A stretch of DNA of 64,000 nt from an uncultured Bacteroidales bacterium (GCA_945787885.1 CALZJF010000006.1:1-64000); one strand, 5' to 3'. Numbered from the stretch's first letter, positions 39,814 to 48,302 are shown. Notes: generated by a model from the sequence alone, not told the origin. A program made the numbers and translations.

Positions 39814-40821
39814 TTAAGCCTGCTCATTGGCGGCAGGCGCGGCAGAATGTCCCATGGGGTTGGTCATGACAGAGAGCTGCTGCATCATGCGCGCATAGAT
39901 GTTGTTCACCTCCTCAATCTTCGCAGCCAGTTGTCGCGTCTGCTCGTTGATGTCTTCGATGGTCGTCACCTGACGGCTGATGCTGGCGAAGTGCAAGTCA
40001 TATACCTTGTTGATGCCGATGAGCGTGCGGTTGAGGTTCTCCATCTCTTGCGAGTCGCGCGTGAGTCGTGCGCTCTGCTCGTCCACCTTGGCCAGCGTGT
40101 CGGTGAGTGCTTGGAGTTTTTCGATATAATCCTTCGTTGCTCCCTCCATCTCAGGCGAAAGCACCGCCTGCGCACGGCGAAGGAGCTCATCGTTGGCAAG
40201 GCGGATGATCGTGGCAAGCTTGTCTGCCTGTCGCTCCACGCTCTCCTCGCCCTCCGGCGTGTCGTAAAATTCGTCGAGAGCCTGCTGTATGGGGTCGTTC
40301 GTTGCAGGAGCCGCCTTCGCAGCATCAGGCTGTGCGGCAGTGCCTTGCTGTGCGGCAGTGCCCGTCTGCATGGTGATTCCCGTCTGCTGCATGGCGATGC
40401 CCTGCTGTGCCACTGCGCCCTGCTGCACGCCGCCACCCATGACGATGACGCCGCCTGACACCACCGTTGCGCCCTCAGCCGAACCATCGGCATCGGCAGC
40501 GTGCATCTCCGCTCCGCCTACGACGTGAAGCCCGGCTTCGGCACGCTCCATCTCCTCCTCCGTCTCGAAGTCATCGGGGAGCTCCTTGCCGACGGAGTTC
40601 TTGTCGAAGGGACGGTCGAAGGCAGCCAGGAAGAATACGAAAGCCTCCGTGCCCATGCCGAGGAAGAGCATGAGGTTTCCGCCCGGCAGGTGGGTCAGTT
40701 TGAAGAGGGCGCCAAGGATAACGACGGAGGCACCCCACGAATAGGCATAGTTCAGGAAGGTTTGACCGGGCACACTGTCCATCCAGTGCTGCATCTTGGT
40801 CACAAAATTGAGCTTGGGCAT
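39814..40821 (-). CDS. porL: Type IX secretion motor protein PorL/GldL
   Basis: A 335-residue inner-membrane protein. Two helices lie near residues 18-60, the second carrying the conserved Glu in FLGMGTEAFVFFLAAFDRP that is thought to take part in proton flow. The start at MPKLNFVTKMQHWMDSVPG is the family N-terminus; the open frame extends 19 residues further upstream. Unusual is an inserted Gln/Ala/Gly-rich stretch at about residues 100-174 with repeats such as TAAQQGTAAQ and GVQQGAVAQQG, between the membrane part and the coiled-coil C-terminal cytoplasmic domain. It lies downstream of porK by 130 bp. Confidence 0.94.
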   Translation of the reverse strand: MPKLNFVTKMQHWMDSVPGQTFLNYAYSWGASVVILGALFKLTHLPGGNLMLFLGMGTEAFVFFLAAFDRPFDKNSVGKELPDDFETEEEMERAEAGLHVVGGAEMHAADADGSAEGATVVSGGVIVMGGGVQQGAVAQQGIAMQQTGITMQTGTAAQQGTAAQPDAAKAAPATNDPIQQALDEFYDTPEGEESVERQADKLATIIRLANDELLRRAQAVLSPEMEGATKDYIEKLQALTDTLAKVDEQSARLTRDSQEMENLNRTLIGINKVYDLHFASISRQVTTIEDINEQTRQLAAKIEEVNNIYARMMQQLSVMTNPMGHSAAPAANEQA

Positions 40822-40880
40822 AAGCGTTTTTCTTTTTTTCGTTGTAAAGGGGGAGGGCGGAGGCTCAGCCTGCGGCAAAA

Positions 40881-40924
40881 GCTCTCAGCCGCCGGCAAAA
40901 GCTCTCAGCCGCCGGCTTGGAGAA
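40881..40924. repeat. Duplicated CTCTCAGCCGCCGGC motif between porK and porL
   Basis: CTCTCAGCCGCCGGC occurs twice, 20 bp apart, the second followed by TTGGAGAAC. It resembles a diverged form of the dispersed palindrome CTCTCAGTCG/CGACTGAGAGAAC. Confidence 0.55.
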
Positions 40925-40951
40925 CAAGCAATCAGCGCGGGCAGCGGGCTG

Positions 40952-42400
40952 CTATTTGCCCTTTCGCGTAGTCGCCGTATTGCTGGTGGAGGCTGCCTTT
41001 GAGCGCACGCACCTGAATCCGATGAAGGAGCGCGGCTGGTTCTGATATTCATAGCTGCGCCACGCCGAGCGGATGAGGGAGATGGGGTCCTTCCACGAGC
41101 CTCCGCGCACGCTCTTGCGCTTCAGGAAGTAAGGGTCCTCCAGTGCAGCATCGTAGCGCAGCTCAGGGTTTACGTCCGACATCGATACGACGCCCGCCTC
41201 CGTATATACCGTGTTCGTCCATTCCGCCACATTGCCCGCCATGTCGAAGAGGCCATTGCTGTTGGCGCCGTAGATGCCCACCTTCGAGGTGATGAGGTTG
41301 CCGTCCTCCGTATAGTTTCCGCGGTCAGGCTTGAAGTTGGCGAGGAAGCATCCCTTGTCGCTCGTCGAGGCATCGCCCTCCCAGGGGTAGGGATTCCCAT
41401 TTGCTCCGCGCGCCGCAAACTCCCATTCTATCTCGGAGGGCAGGCGATAGCGCTGCACGTAGCGAGCCTGCGGGCCGAGGCCGCGCAGCAGATATTCCGT
41501 GCGCCAGGCGCAGAAGGCCTGAGCCTGCTCCCACGTCACTCCCACCACGGGGTAATCATTGTACGCCGGTGCGGAGAAATAGTTTTTCATATATACCTCG
41601 TTGTGGGCATTCGGGAAATCGTTCACCCAGCACGTCGTGTCGGGATATACGGGCACGATGTACGTGTTCACGAAATCATAGAGCGACGAGAGCGGGCGGT
41701 TAATGGTTTCGCGCACGATGCGCCCATCATCGTCTATGTAAGCCGTGTCCTTGCTGATCATCACCACCTCGTCGGGGTCAGTCTGCACATCCGTGTTGAG
41801 GTTTCGCTCAGCAGGGTCGAGGCGGTATTTCCGCAGCGCCGCCTTCTCATAGTCGAATATTTCATAGCGGAAGTTGAGCTGGGCGGCGTCGAGCATCTTC
41901 GTCCCGTCGATGGGATGATATTTATAGACGCTCTCAATGGCATTGCGCTGCTCCTCCGAGGGCTTTCTCCAAGGTATGGGCTTATTCCAGTTGAGGTGGG
42001 GCGTGACGGGGTCGCCATATTTGTCCACCTCGATCTTGTACGTCTCGTCGCCTCCGAACGAAGGGTCGGCCAGACGTTCGCGGATGATGCTGTCGCGCAC
42101 CCACTCCACAAACTGGCGATACATCGAGTTCGTCACCTCCGTCTGGTCCATCCAGAATCCGTCCACCGAGATTTCCTTCTCCGGCACGCTGTTTCCCCAC
42201 AGGGAATCCTGATTGCTGATGCCCACTTTGAGGAATCCGCGTTTCACCTCTATCATCCCGAAGGGCTGAGGTTCCATCATCGATGCCGAGCGTTGTCCGG
42301 TCACCTCGCCGCCGTTCGACATGGCATGGCTGCTGCCCATACACGACACGATGGCTGCCGTCAGGACGATGCTGAAAATAAAGGGAAGTATCTTCTTCAT
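40952..42400 (-). CDS. porK: Type IX secretion lipoprotein PorK/GldK
   Basis: A 482-residue outer-membrane lipoprotein with lipobox AIVSC at Cys20 (MKKILPFIFSIVLTAAIVSC). The body is a formylglycine-generating-enzyme-like fold (FGE-sulfatase), with family stretches FWMDQTEVTNSMYRQFVEW, GVTWEQAQAFCAWR and NVAEWTNTVY, and C-terminal SVRGGSWKD and FIGFRC. It is not expected to be catalytic; PorK forms the ring beneath the outer membrane with PorN. Length fits PorK. A TATATATA repeat lies upstream, between it and porP. Confidence 0.95.
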   Translation of the reverse strand: MKKILPFIFSIVLTAAIVSCMGSSHAMSNGGEVTGQRSASMMEPQPFGMIEVKRGFLKVGISNQDSLWGNSVPEKEISVDGFWMDQTEVTNSMYRQFVEWVRDSIIRERLADPSFGGDETYKIEVDKYGDPVTPHLNWNKPIPWRKPSEEQRNAIESVYKYHPIDGTKMLDAAQLNFRYEIFDYEKAALRKYRLDPAERNLNTDVQTDPDEVVMISKDTAYIDDDGRIVRETINRPLSSLYDFVNTYIVPVYPDTTCWVNDFPNAHNEVYMKNYFSAPAYNDYPVVGVTWEQAQAFCAWRTEYLLRGLGPQARYVQRYRLPSEIEWEFAARGANGNPYPWEGDASTSDKGCFLANFKPDRGNYTEDGNLITSKVGIYGANSNGLFDMAGNVAEWTNTVYTEAGVVSMSDVNPELRYDAALEDPYFLKRKSVRGGSWKDPISLIRSAWRSYEYQNQPRSFIGFRCVRSKAASTSNTATTRKGK

Positions 42401-42427
42401 AGGGATTGCTGGGGGTTGTTGCTTGCT

Positions 42428-42484
42428 TTATATATATAAATAGAGGAGTAGGCTATATAAATAGAGGAGTGAGCTATATGAACA
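42428..42484. repeat. TATATATA/GAGGAG repeat between porP and porK
   Basis: Two and a half units: TATATATATAAATAGAGGAG, TATATAAATAGAGGAGTGAG and TATATGAACAGG. Similar in build to the arrays at 23382 and 35410 but on the opposite strand in sequence terms. Confidence 0.8.
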
Positions 42485-42518
42485 GGGGGGGTAAGGGATG
42501 TGCAGGGGAAGCCGGGGG

Positions 42519-43487
42519 CTACAGCCATCTGACGGATTTATGCACATTCCTGCCCTTCTTCCCGAGGTCGATGGGCATTCTGTAGCCCAGCGTCACCTCG
42601 TGCTGCCCGAACTGCATGCCTATTCCCGCCGTGTTCGCCTCATAGCTATAGCAGAGGTCGATGCCGTGGAACGTTCCGCCGACGAAGATGCCCACGCTGC
42701 GTTGCGGAGCATAGTTCAGTCCGCCGTACATCCGCCGTTTCTCATATTCATACTGCAGGCGGCAGGTGATGTCCGTGCGGTAGTCTGCGAAGTCCGTGCG
42801 GAACATCACGGAGGGGGTTATAGTGTATAACGGCGATTTCAGGCGTATATTGTATGAAGAGCTGAAATTCAGCTGTCTTTTTATCGAAAATTCATTCGTT
42901 TCCCCCATCGAGACGACGGGTGCCATCAAATGTTGCGCCGAGAGCCCGATGAGGAGGTTGCGCCGCGCATAGTAGAGCCCCGCTCCGAGGTCGAAGGTGT
43001 TGCCCGTCAGGTCCGTCGTCGGGAAGGCAGGGTCAGAGCCGTCCGCCAGGTCGGCATCGCTGCCGCTGAGCTCCTCAGAGAGCAGGTCGGCAGCGAGGCC
43101 GAAGGAGAGCGTGCCGCTCCAGAGCTTGAGGTGATAGGCATACTGCACGCAGAAGAGCTTCTGCGAGAAGAGTCCGAAGACATCGTTGACGAATGCCGCT
43201 CCCACGCCGTGGCGCGTCTTTCCAATCTTGAAAGCCATGTCTACTCCAGCATAGAGCGTCGAGCCGGCATCTTCAAATCCCGCGGCGTGGCTTTGGAAGG
43301 CAGCGTTGATGGCCAGTTCGGGCGTGCGTCCCACTGCGGCAGGACACCATTGCGGCTCAATCTTCCAGTATTGCTGAAACGCAGCATCCTGCTGCCCATG
43401 CGCAGGCATCGCCGTCAGCAGCAGTGCGGCTGCCGCTGCGAGGTGTGCGAGCAGGGAAGGGCGGAGATGGCTATGCTTTCTACTCAT
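42519..43487 (-). CDS. porP: Type IX secretion outer-membrane protein PorP/SprF
   Basis: A 322-residue outer-membrane beta-barrel protein with signal peptide (about residues 1-32, ending AMPAHG-Q). PorP/SprF family signs are QDAAFQQYWKIEPQWCPAAVG near the mature N-terminus, the amphipathic barrel strands and the C-terminal HEVTLGYRMPIDLGKKGR. PorP helps anchor the PorKN complex or its cargo to the outer membrane. It is the first gene of porP-K-L-M-N and has a well-formed promoter 65 bp upstream. Confidence 0.93.
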   Translation of the reverse strand: MSRKHSHLRPSLLAHLAAAAALLLTAMPAHGQQDAAFQQYWKIEPQWCPAAVGRTPELAINAAFQSHAAGFEDAGSTLYAGVDMAFKIGKTRHGVGAAFVNDVFGLFSQKLFCVQYAYHLKLWSGTLSFGLAADLLSEELSGSDADLADGSDPAFPTTDLTGNTFDLGAGLYYARRNLLIGLSAQHLMAPVVSMGETNEFSIKRQLNFSSSYNIRLKSPLYTITPSVMFRTDFADYRTDITCRLQYEYEKRRMYGGLNYAPQRSVGIFVGGTFHGIDLCYSYEANTAGIGMQFGQHEVTLGYRMPIDLGKKGRNVHKSVRWL

Positions 43488-43551
43488 CTGCGTGTTTCGT
43501 TTTTATGGCAATCAGTAGGTTGGCAAGTAGCCAACACGGGTAATCTGTGTG

Positions 43552-43583
43552 CAAAATTAGAGTTTTCTTTGCGTGTGGGCAAA
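43552..43583 (-). promoter_or_regulatory. Promoter of the por operon
   Basis: On the minus strand, TTTG (43580-43583), a 20-bp gap and TAATTTTG (43552-43559), both boxes exact to the Bacteroidota consensus. The predicted start site leaves a leader of about 55 nt to porP. Confidence 0.7.
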
Positions 43584-43643
43584 AAAATACAGGAAGAAAT
43601 GCCGGCATCGTGCTGCATTTCTTCCTTTTGGGGGCTCATTATA

Positions 43644-43832
43644 GGTAGGTTCTATCAATTAGTTTTCAATGCAAGGCAGTGTTTCTGTTTTACTTGGATG
43701 TCTTCACGCCTCTCGCACCGTATCTTTTTGTCTTTCATTCAGTCACGTAGCCCGCTACGCTCCCTCGTGAAAAACAAAAACCTACGGTACGATAGTCGCA
43801 AATACATCGCAAGCTAATTTATAGAACCTACC
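43644..43832 (+). repeat. 189-bp palindromic element, family 1, copy 2
   Basis: Same length and orientation as copy 1. The bases outside both ends are TATA (43640-43643 and 43833-43836), a possible 4-bp target duplication. The ends are GGTAGGTTCTATcAATTAG and its complement with one mismatch. It lies 156 bp upstream of porP, between that gene and the fimbrial operon. Confidence 0.85.
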
Positions 43833-43992
43833 TATATATAATTTGCGTGCGCGCGCACGTGAGGCGGTGTGAATGTGCCGCCCATTTTCTATTAAATGTG
43901 CCGCGCCTTCAGGGCGTGCCGTGCGGTTTGCGTCATGTGGACAATTGTAGGTTTCGTGGCCCATTCAAATTTCCGACATCGTTTCTTGGTTG

Positions 43993-44080
43993 CATGTAAT
44001 CACTTCGAGGGGTGAAAATGATTGTTTTAGGGGTCAATGTGATTATTTTTTGGGTGGAAAATGGTCACTTGTGAGCGCGA
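43993..44080 (+). repeat. 22-bp tandem repeat array, locus D
   Basis: Four units of 21-22 bp with the G-rich strand on plus, such as AAAATGATTGTTTTAGGGG. The tail TGAGCGCGAAGCTCAG follows directly. Confidence 0.75.
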
Positions 44081-44307
44081 AGCTCAGGCGTTGGCAAACG
44101 TTGCACCCCGAATCGTGGTCAATCCGCATGGCGCAATGCCCCAATCACATCGTTTTCCCTCCGCTTCCCCTGTGCTATGATTTTTTTCCGTTGTCGCGCT
44201 TGTTAAATTTGATTTAACATTCTTTTTGTTTCGCAGCGCGTTATGTTTCTGATACGTCATTTCTGCATTGCAACTAATGTGGGAATGTCGTTAATAGACA
44301 CAAAAAA

Positions 44308-44336
44308 ATTCAGATTTCTTGGGAAGAAATCTGAAT
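44308..44336. promoter_or_regulatory. Perfect dyad (13+3+13) upstream of the fimbrial operon
   Basis: ATTCAGATTTCTT-GGG-AAGAAATCTGAAT. An A-run precedes it on plus, so it could also be a terminator for leftward transcripts. Its core (44314-44332) recurs, inverted, at 44575-44593, just upstream of the fimbrial promoter, which fits a pair of operators. Confidence 0.5.
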
Positions 44337-44574
44337 TGATGCCCAAAGGAACGGCTAAGTGCTGAATCCTCCAAACAATTTGCCGTTTTTTTTCAGAATT
44401 TCTTTCATTTTTCCCCATTTTGCTCTCCAAAAGCCCCCAAATTGACATTGTTTTAGATACGCCGTCGCATGGAATCGTATCGGCCGTCGCATGGAATCGC
44501 AACGGCTGCGGAGGGGATTTTCGGGGAAAATGGGGGTGGAGGTAGGAGAAATGTGTAGTAAACACAAGGGTTTA

Positions 44575-44593
44575 AGATTTCTTCCCAAGAAAT
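44575..44593. promoter_or_regulatory. Second copy of the dyad core, inverted
   Basis: AGATTTCTTCCCAAGAAAT is the exact reverse complement of 44314-44332. It ends 5 bp before the putative fimbrial GTTG box at 44599. Confidence 0.5.
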
Positions 44594-44598
44594 ATAGC

Positions 44599-44629
44599 GT
44601 TGATGAACCTTAATTCTACGAAATCTTTG
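44599..44629 (+). promoter_or_regulatory. Putative fimbrial operon promoter
   Basis: GTTG (44599-44602), a 19-bp gap and AATCTTTG (44622-44629) fit the Bacteroidota consensus with one mismatch per box. The leader to the first start would be 25-40 nt. Confidence 0.4.
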
Positions 44630-44660
44630 ACCCGGAAACACCTCTAATTTACCTTGGCGA

Positions 44661-45938
44661 ATGAGACGAAGCGGCATGAAATACCTCATCTTTCTGATCC
44701 TTTTCCTCGCAGGCAGTGGAGCATTGTCGGCACAGGAGGCGGAAACCGACTCTATCGAGTTTCGGTTCGTCTTTCGTCAGGGCGTGTCAGACATCGACCT
44801 CAACTATCTCGACAATCGCCGGCTGCTGAATGAATATATGAGTAGGCTCCGCGCGCTCCTCGATGATACCGCCATCCACGTGAAGCGCATCAACGTCGAG
44901 TGCTCCGCGTCGCCCGAAGGCCCTATCGAGCGGAACCATCTCCTTGCTGCCGAGCGCGCATGGAACTTGCGGAATTATCTCATCAACGCCGAAGGCCTGG
45001 CGCCGGGCATGGTGAAGACGCGAGTGGTAGGCATCAACTGGGACGGACTCGTGCGGTGGCTTGAGCAAAAGGAGCATCCGCGGAAGGACGACATCATTTG
45101 CCTCATACAAACCTTCAAGACCACGAGCGACCTCGTCCTCGTCACGAAGCTCCGCGAGTTCTCCGACGGAAAAGTTTGGGAGTGGCTGCTGAAGGATGCC
45201 TTCCCCGAGCTGCGCAACGGCGTCGTCACCACCGTCTATTTCGACAAGCGCCGCCAGCCGCGTTGCCCCGAGCCGCCCCCCGCGCCGACTCCGAAGCCCG
45301 AGCCGCAGCCTGAGCTTCCGCCCCCCGCACAGCCCGACACGGTGGCTCCGCCCCCGCCGCCCCCGCCCCTTCCGCCCTACGATGCCGTGGCGGTGAAGAC
45401 GAACCTCCTCTTCGATGCCCTCCTCGTGCCCAACCTCGGGCTGGAGATGAGCTTCGCCCGGCATTGGTCGGCAGGCGTGAGTGTGGATTTTGCCTGGTGG
45501 GATGATGCGAAGCGTCACAAATACTATCGGATATACGGTGCGGAGGTGGAGGGAAAATATTGGCTCCGCCCCCACGGCGCGCGCCCGATGTCAGGGCATC
45601 ACTTCGGCGTCTATGCCCAGGCAGCCATCTACGACTTCGAGAATGGCGGGCGCGGATATATGGGCGGACGCCCCGGAGCTGCCATCTGGAAGGAGGCGAA
45701 CTATGGCGTGGGCGTCAGCTACGGCTATTCCTGGCGCATCGTCCGCCATCTGCGTCTCGACTTCGTGGTCGGAGCAGGCTATTTCGGTGGCAAGATGAGG
45801 GAATATCATCCTGACGAGGAGTGCTACGTCTATGACCGCACGCGGCAGCTGCGCTTTTTCGGACTGACGAAGGCGGAGGTTTCCATCGTCTGGCAGTTCC
45901 CCTATGGTAAAAGAAGAAAGGAGGTGGGCCATGAGTAA
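44661..45938 (+). CDS. DUF3575 outer-membrane protein of the fimbrial operon
   Basis: A 425-residue exported protein. The signal peptide is best read from the internal Met at 44676 (MKYLIFLILFLAGSGALSAQ); the upstream ATG adds MRRSG. Residues about 25-195 resemble an OmpA-like N-terminal module (INVECSASPEGPIERNHLLA, AERAWNLRNYLI), then a Pro-rich linker (PEPPPAPTPKPEPQPELPPP, and PPPPPPPLPPYD) at about 202-245, then a DUF3575 beta-barrel-like domain (AVKTNLLFDALLVPNLGLEM to the end). DUF3575 genes are regular companions of fimbrillin genes in Bacteroidales and probably assist assembly or anchoring at the outer membrane. The stop overlaps the next start by 8 bp. Confidence 0.85.
   Translation: MRRSGMKYLIFLILFLAGSGALSAQEAETDSIEFRFVFRQGVSDIDLNYLDNRRLLNEYMSRLRALLDDTAIHVKRINVECSASPEGPIERNHLLAAERAWNLRNYLINAEGLAPGMVKTRVVGINWDGLVRWLEQKEHPRKDDIICLIQTFKTTSDLVLVTKLREFSDGKVWEWLLKDAFPELRNGVVTTVYFDKRRQPRCPEPPPAPTPKPEPQPELPPPAQPDTVAPPPPPPPLPPYDAVAVKTNLLFDALLVPNLGLEMSFARHWSAGVSVDFAWWDDAKRHKYYRIYGAEVEGKYWLRPHGARPMSGHHFGVYAQAAIYDFENGGRGYMGGRPGAAIWKEANYGVGVSYGYSWRIVRHLRLDFVVGAGYFGGKMREYHPDEECYVYDRTRQLRFFGLTKAEVSIVWQFPYGKRRKEVGHE
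45917..45924 (+). promoter_or_regulatory. Shine-Dalgarno site deciding the DUF5119 start
   Basis: AAAGGAGG lies 6 nt before the ATG at 45931, inside the end of the DUF3575 gene. It favours 45931 over the in-frame ATG at 45904. Such strong sites are rare elsewhere in this window. Confidence 0.7.
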
Positions 45939-46917
45939 CGCATTTCAATCTCTCCGCCGCCTCGGCGTCGTAGCGGCGTCAGTGGTGGCGATGGTCTCCT
46001 GCGAGGAGAAGGAGCTCTGCTTCGAGCATCCCCACGCCGCCAACATATCCGTGCGTGCGGACTGGACAGACTTTGCGGCGTGCGAAGAGCCCACGGGCAT
46101 GACGGTGCGCTTCTATCCGCGCCATCTGGACTATGTCCGCACTGTGACGACGAACGACATCACGTATGCCGAGACGTATCTCCGCCGCGATGTGTATGAC
46201 ATTCTCGTCTTCAATCAGAGTCCGTCGGAGTTCGGCACCATCACCTTCGCCGACTTCGACCATTTCGACAGGGCGACGGCCTATGCCTCGCCGCGCACTT
46301 CGGCTTGGTATGTGACGAAAGCCACGGAGCAGCTCGTACACAACCCTGAATGGCTGGGCATCGACACAAGCATGGGCCACAACGTGACGCAGGAAATGCT
46401 CGACGATGGCAAGGTGCATCAGATAGCCACCCTGCACCCCACGCCGCTGACGAAGCGCGTGCGCATCATCGTCCATCTGAAGAATATCTACAACCTCGCT
46501 TCCACGCGTGCCTCCTTGGGCGGCTTGGCTGCCGGATGCCTGCTGAGCAAGCGGACACCGACTGCGGCTGCGGCGACGCAGCTGTTTGAAAGCTGGAGCA
46601 TCAGCTATGATAAGGATAATTTCAACAATGGTGTCATCACGGGCGAAGCCCTCAGTTTCGGATTGCCGCAGGGACATGGCGGCTATGCCGGCTCGAATCA
46701 GCTCAGCCTCTCCTTCCTTCTGGTGGACCAGAAGACGGTGGTGAACGAAGACCTCTATGTCGGCAATCTCTTCAAATATGATGCTGAGAAAGACGAATAT
46801 ACGGTGGAGGTGAGCATCGCGAAGCCTTTACCCGATGTCGATGCCGCTGGCGGCAGCGGCTTTGATGCCTCCGTGGATGAATGGGGCGAAAACGTGAACA
46901 TCGATTTGGAATTCTAA
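45931..46917 (+). CDS. DUF5119 lipoprotein of the fimbrial operon
   Basis: A 328-residue lipoprotein with lipobox AMVSC (RLGVVAASVVAMVSCEEKEL). The body fits DUF5119, a family found beside fimbrillins (CFEHPHAANISVRADWTDF; DILVFNQSPSEFGTITFADF). It is probably a minor pilus subunit or accessory surface protein matured through lipoprotein export. The start is set by a strong ribosome site and overlaps the upstream gene by 8 bp, so expression is coupled. The next gene follows after 44 bp. Confidence 0.85.
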   Translation: MSNAFQSLRRLGVVAASVVAMVSCEEKELCFEHPHAANISVRADWTDFAACEEPTGMTVRFYPRHLDYVRTVTTNDITYAETYLRRDVYDILVFNQSPSEFGTITFADFDHFDRATAYASPRTSAWYVTKATEQLVHNPEWLGIDTSMGHNVTQEMLDDGKVHQIATLHPTPLTKRVRIIVHLKNIYNLASTRASLGGLAAGCLLSKRTPTAAAATQLFESWSISYDKDNFNNGVITGEALSFGLPQGHGGYAGSNQLSLSFLLVDQKTVVNEDLYVGNLFKYDAEKDEYTVEVSIAKPLPDVDAAGGSGFDASVDEWGENVNIDLEF

Positions 46918-46961
46918 GCGACAACAACAATTTATTTCTTAATCACTAAATCTTTATTATT

Positions 46962-48173
46962 ATGAAGAAGAATCTTACAATGATGGCGTTCGTCGCCTGC
47001 GCAGCTCTGACTATCGTGAGCTGCTCGAATGACGAAGTGGCAGACTCCGCAGTAAAGCAGAAGGAGCAGGCAATTGAGTTCGGAACGTACGTAGGACGTG
47101 ACGTTCAGAGCAGAGGTGCAGTAACTGACCTTGACGCCTTGAAGCAATCTACTGGAAAATTCGGCGTTTTTGCACACTATACGCAGAATGCTGATTATTC
47201 AGCAGGTGCTACTGCTGCGAACTTCATGTATAACCAAGAGGTATCTTGGGATGGTGCTGCTTGGACTTATAGCCCTGTGAAGTACTGGCCGAACAATGGC
47301 TATTATCAGGCAGGTGTTGGTGAAGCACAGTACACAGATAAAATATCGTTCTTTGCATATGGTCCCTATCAGGATCATAATGCTTATGGAGCAGCGGGAG
47401 TAATTGGAATGACATCTAACGCTGTTACCAGCGATCCTTGCCTTACTTTCACCACAGCAGCTGCGGTAAAAGATCAGGTTGACCTCGTTGCAGCACAGTT
47501 GATGAACCAGAAGAAGAAGGCACACGATGCCCAGATTAAATTCCCGTTTGAGCACGTTCTCTCCAGAGTTGGCTTTACTGTAACGGCTATTGTGGATAAT
47601 GCAACGGAACCTGATAACGTTGCAGGTGGTGGAGTTTTGGGTACAACTGGTATGCTTGACGCTAATACAAAGATTTATGTGACGCAAGTAGATCTCATTG
47701 GCGATTTTGATACTGAGGCTACCTATAACCTCTACTCTAAAGCTTGGGGTGACAACGACACTCGTACCGAGCAAACCTATTCTTGGACAGCTGCTGCTGA
47801 TAACTTTGCGCAATACACGGCAAGTGCTGGTGTAAGTGCGTCTGATAATAAGCAAATTGTACTTGCATCAGGCGAAAATGCTCAGAAGAAAGTCAATGCA
47901 GACGATTCTTATGCAATGATTATTCCGCAGGCTGCAAAAAATGTGAGAATAAAAGTTACCTATAATGTTGTTACAGAAGATACTAATTTGAGTGGTGGTA
48001 AGAGTACTGTTTCAAACGTGGTTACTTCTAATCAGTTTGACATGACTTTTAATCAGGGCAAGGCTTATATGTTCAACATTCGTCTGGGTATGACTTCTGT
48101 GAAGGTTGATGCTGCAGTTGCTGACTGGTCAGCTGATGAAGATGAGTTTGTAAATATTCCCTCGAACTACTAA
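46962..48173 (+). CDS. Fimbrillin-family lipoprotein (probable major pilin)
   Basis: A 403-residue Mfa-like fimbrillin. The lipobox is LTIVSC at about residue 21 (MKKNLTMMAFVACAALTIVSC). Two fimbrillin domains follow (GKFGVFAHYTQNADYSAG; AWTYSPVKYWPNNGYY; HVLSRVGFTVTA, and the C-terminal QGKAYMFNIRLGMTSVKVDA with ADWSADEDEFV). Such pilins are exported as lipoproteins and polymerise after proteolytic removal of the N-terminal strand. Codons are clearly more A/T-ending than in neighbouring genes, which suggests either recent exchange of the pilin gene or selection in a highly expressed surface antigen. The leader is AT-rich without a Shine-Dalgarno site. A hairpin follows the stop. Confidence 0.9.
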   Translation: MKKNLTMMAFVACAALTIVSCSNDEVADSAVKQKEQAIEFGTYVGRDVQSRGAVTDLDALKQSTGKFGVFAHYTQNADYSAGATAANFMYNQEVSWDGAAWTYSPVKYWPNNGYYQAGVGEAQYTDKISFFAYGPYQDHNAYGAAGVIGMTSNAVTSDPCLTFTTAAAVKDQVDLVAAQLMNQKKKAHDAQIKFPFEHVLSRVGFTVTAIVDNATEPDNVAGGGVLGTTGMLDANTKIYVTQVDLIGDFDTEATYNLYSKAWGDNDTRTEQTYSWTAAADNFAQYTASAGVSASDNKQIVLASGENAQKKVNADDSYAMIIPQAAKNVRIKVTYNVVTEDTNLSGGKSTVSNVVTSNQFDMTFNQGKAYMFNIRLGMTSVKVDAAVADWSADEDEFVNIPSNY

Positions 48174-48214
48174 TTCGGCTATCAATTTTCTTCATAACAT
48201 AACTTAAATTAAAT

Positions 48215-48245
48215 GCGGGAGGTGCCGCATGATGGGCACCTCCCG
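48215..48245 (+). terminator. Hairpin between the two fimbrillin genes
   Basis: GCGGGAGGTGCC (48215-48226) pairs perfectly with GGCACCTCCCGC (48234-48245). It has little T after it. It probably reduces read-through, making the first pilin more abundant than the second. Confidence 0.75.
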
Positions 48246-48302
48246 CTACTTTCTACACGACTATTCACCACTGCGGCGTGGGCCGCATGGAATTTTCATA
48301 TT

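Larger units (their letters stand above)
43488..44660. other. Gene-free stretch of 1.17 kb between the por and fimbrial operons
   Basis: No credible gene. In order: por promoter, 189-bp element, a GC-rich module (43906-43943) resembling 1822-1859, a 22-bp array, two related dyads (44308-44336, 44575-44593), a 15-bp duplication CGTCGCATGGAATCG near 44463-44505, and a likely fimbrial promoter. Confidence 0.6.

Noticed and set aside
43644..43832. Short protein-like reading through the 189-bp element (ending SRKYIAS or SRKYITS)
   Set aside because: The three copies do give similar peptides, but the similarity follows from the conserved DNA palindrome, there is no start with a ribosome site, and the frame enters from unrelated flanking DNA.
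44314..44593. Second invertible promoter upstream of the fimbrial operon
   Set aside because: There is a 19-bp inverted repeat, but no TAnnTTTG box lies between the arms, the best promoter lies outside the right arm, and each arm is itself a dyad, which fits operators or terminators better. Not excluded; read orientation would settle it.
44257..44689. Minus-strand small frames before the fimbrial operon
   Set aside because: They cover the dyads and the 15-bp duplication, and have no start signal or family resemblance.
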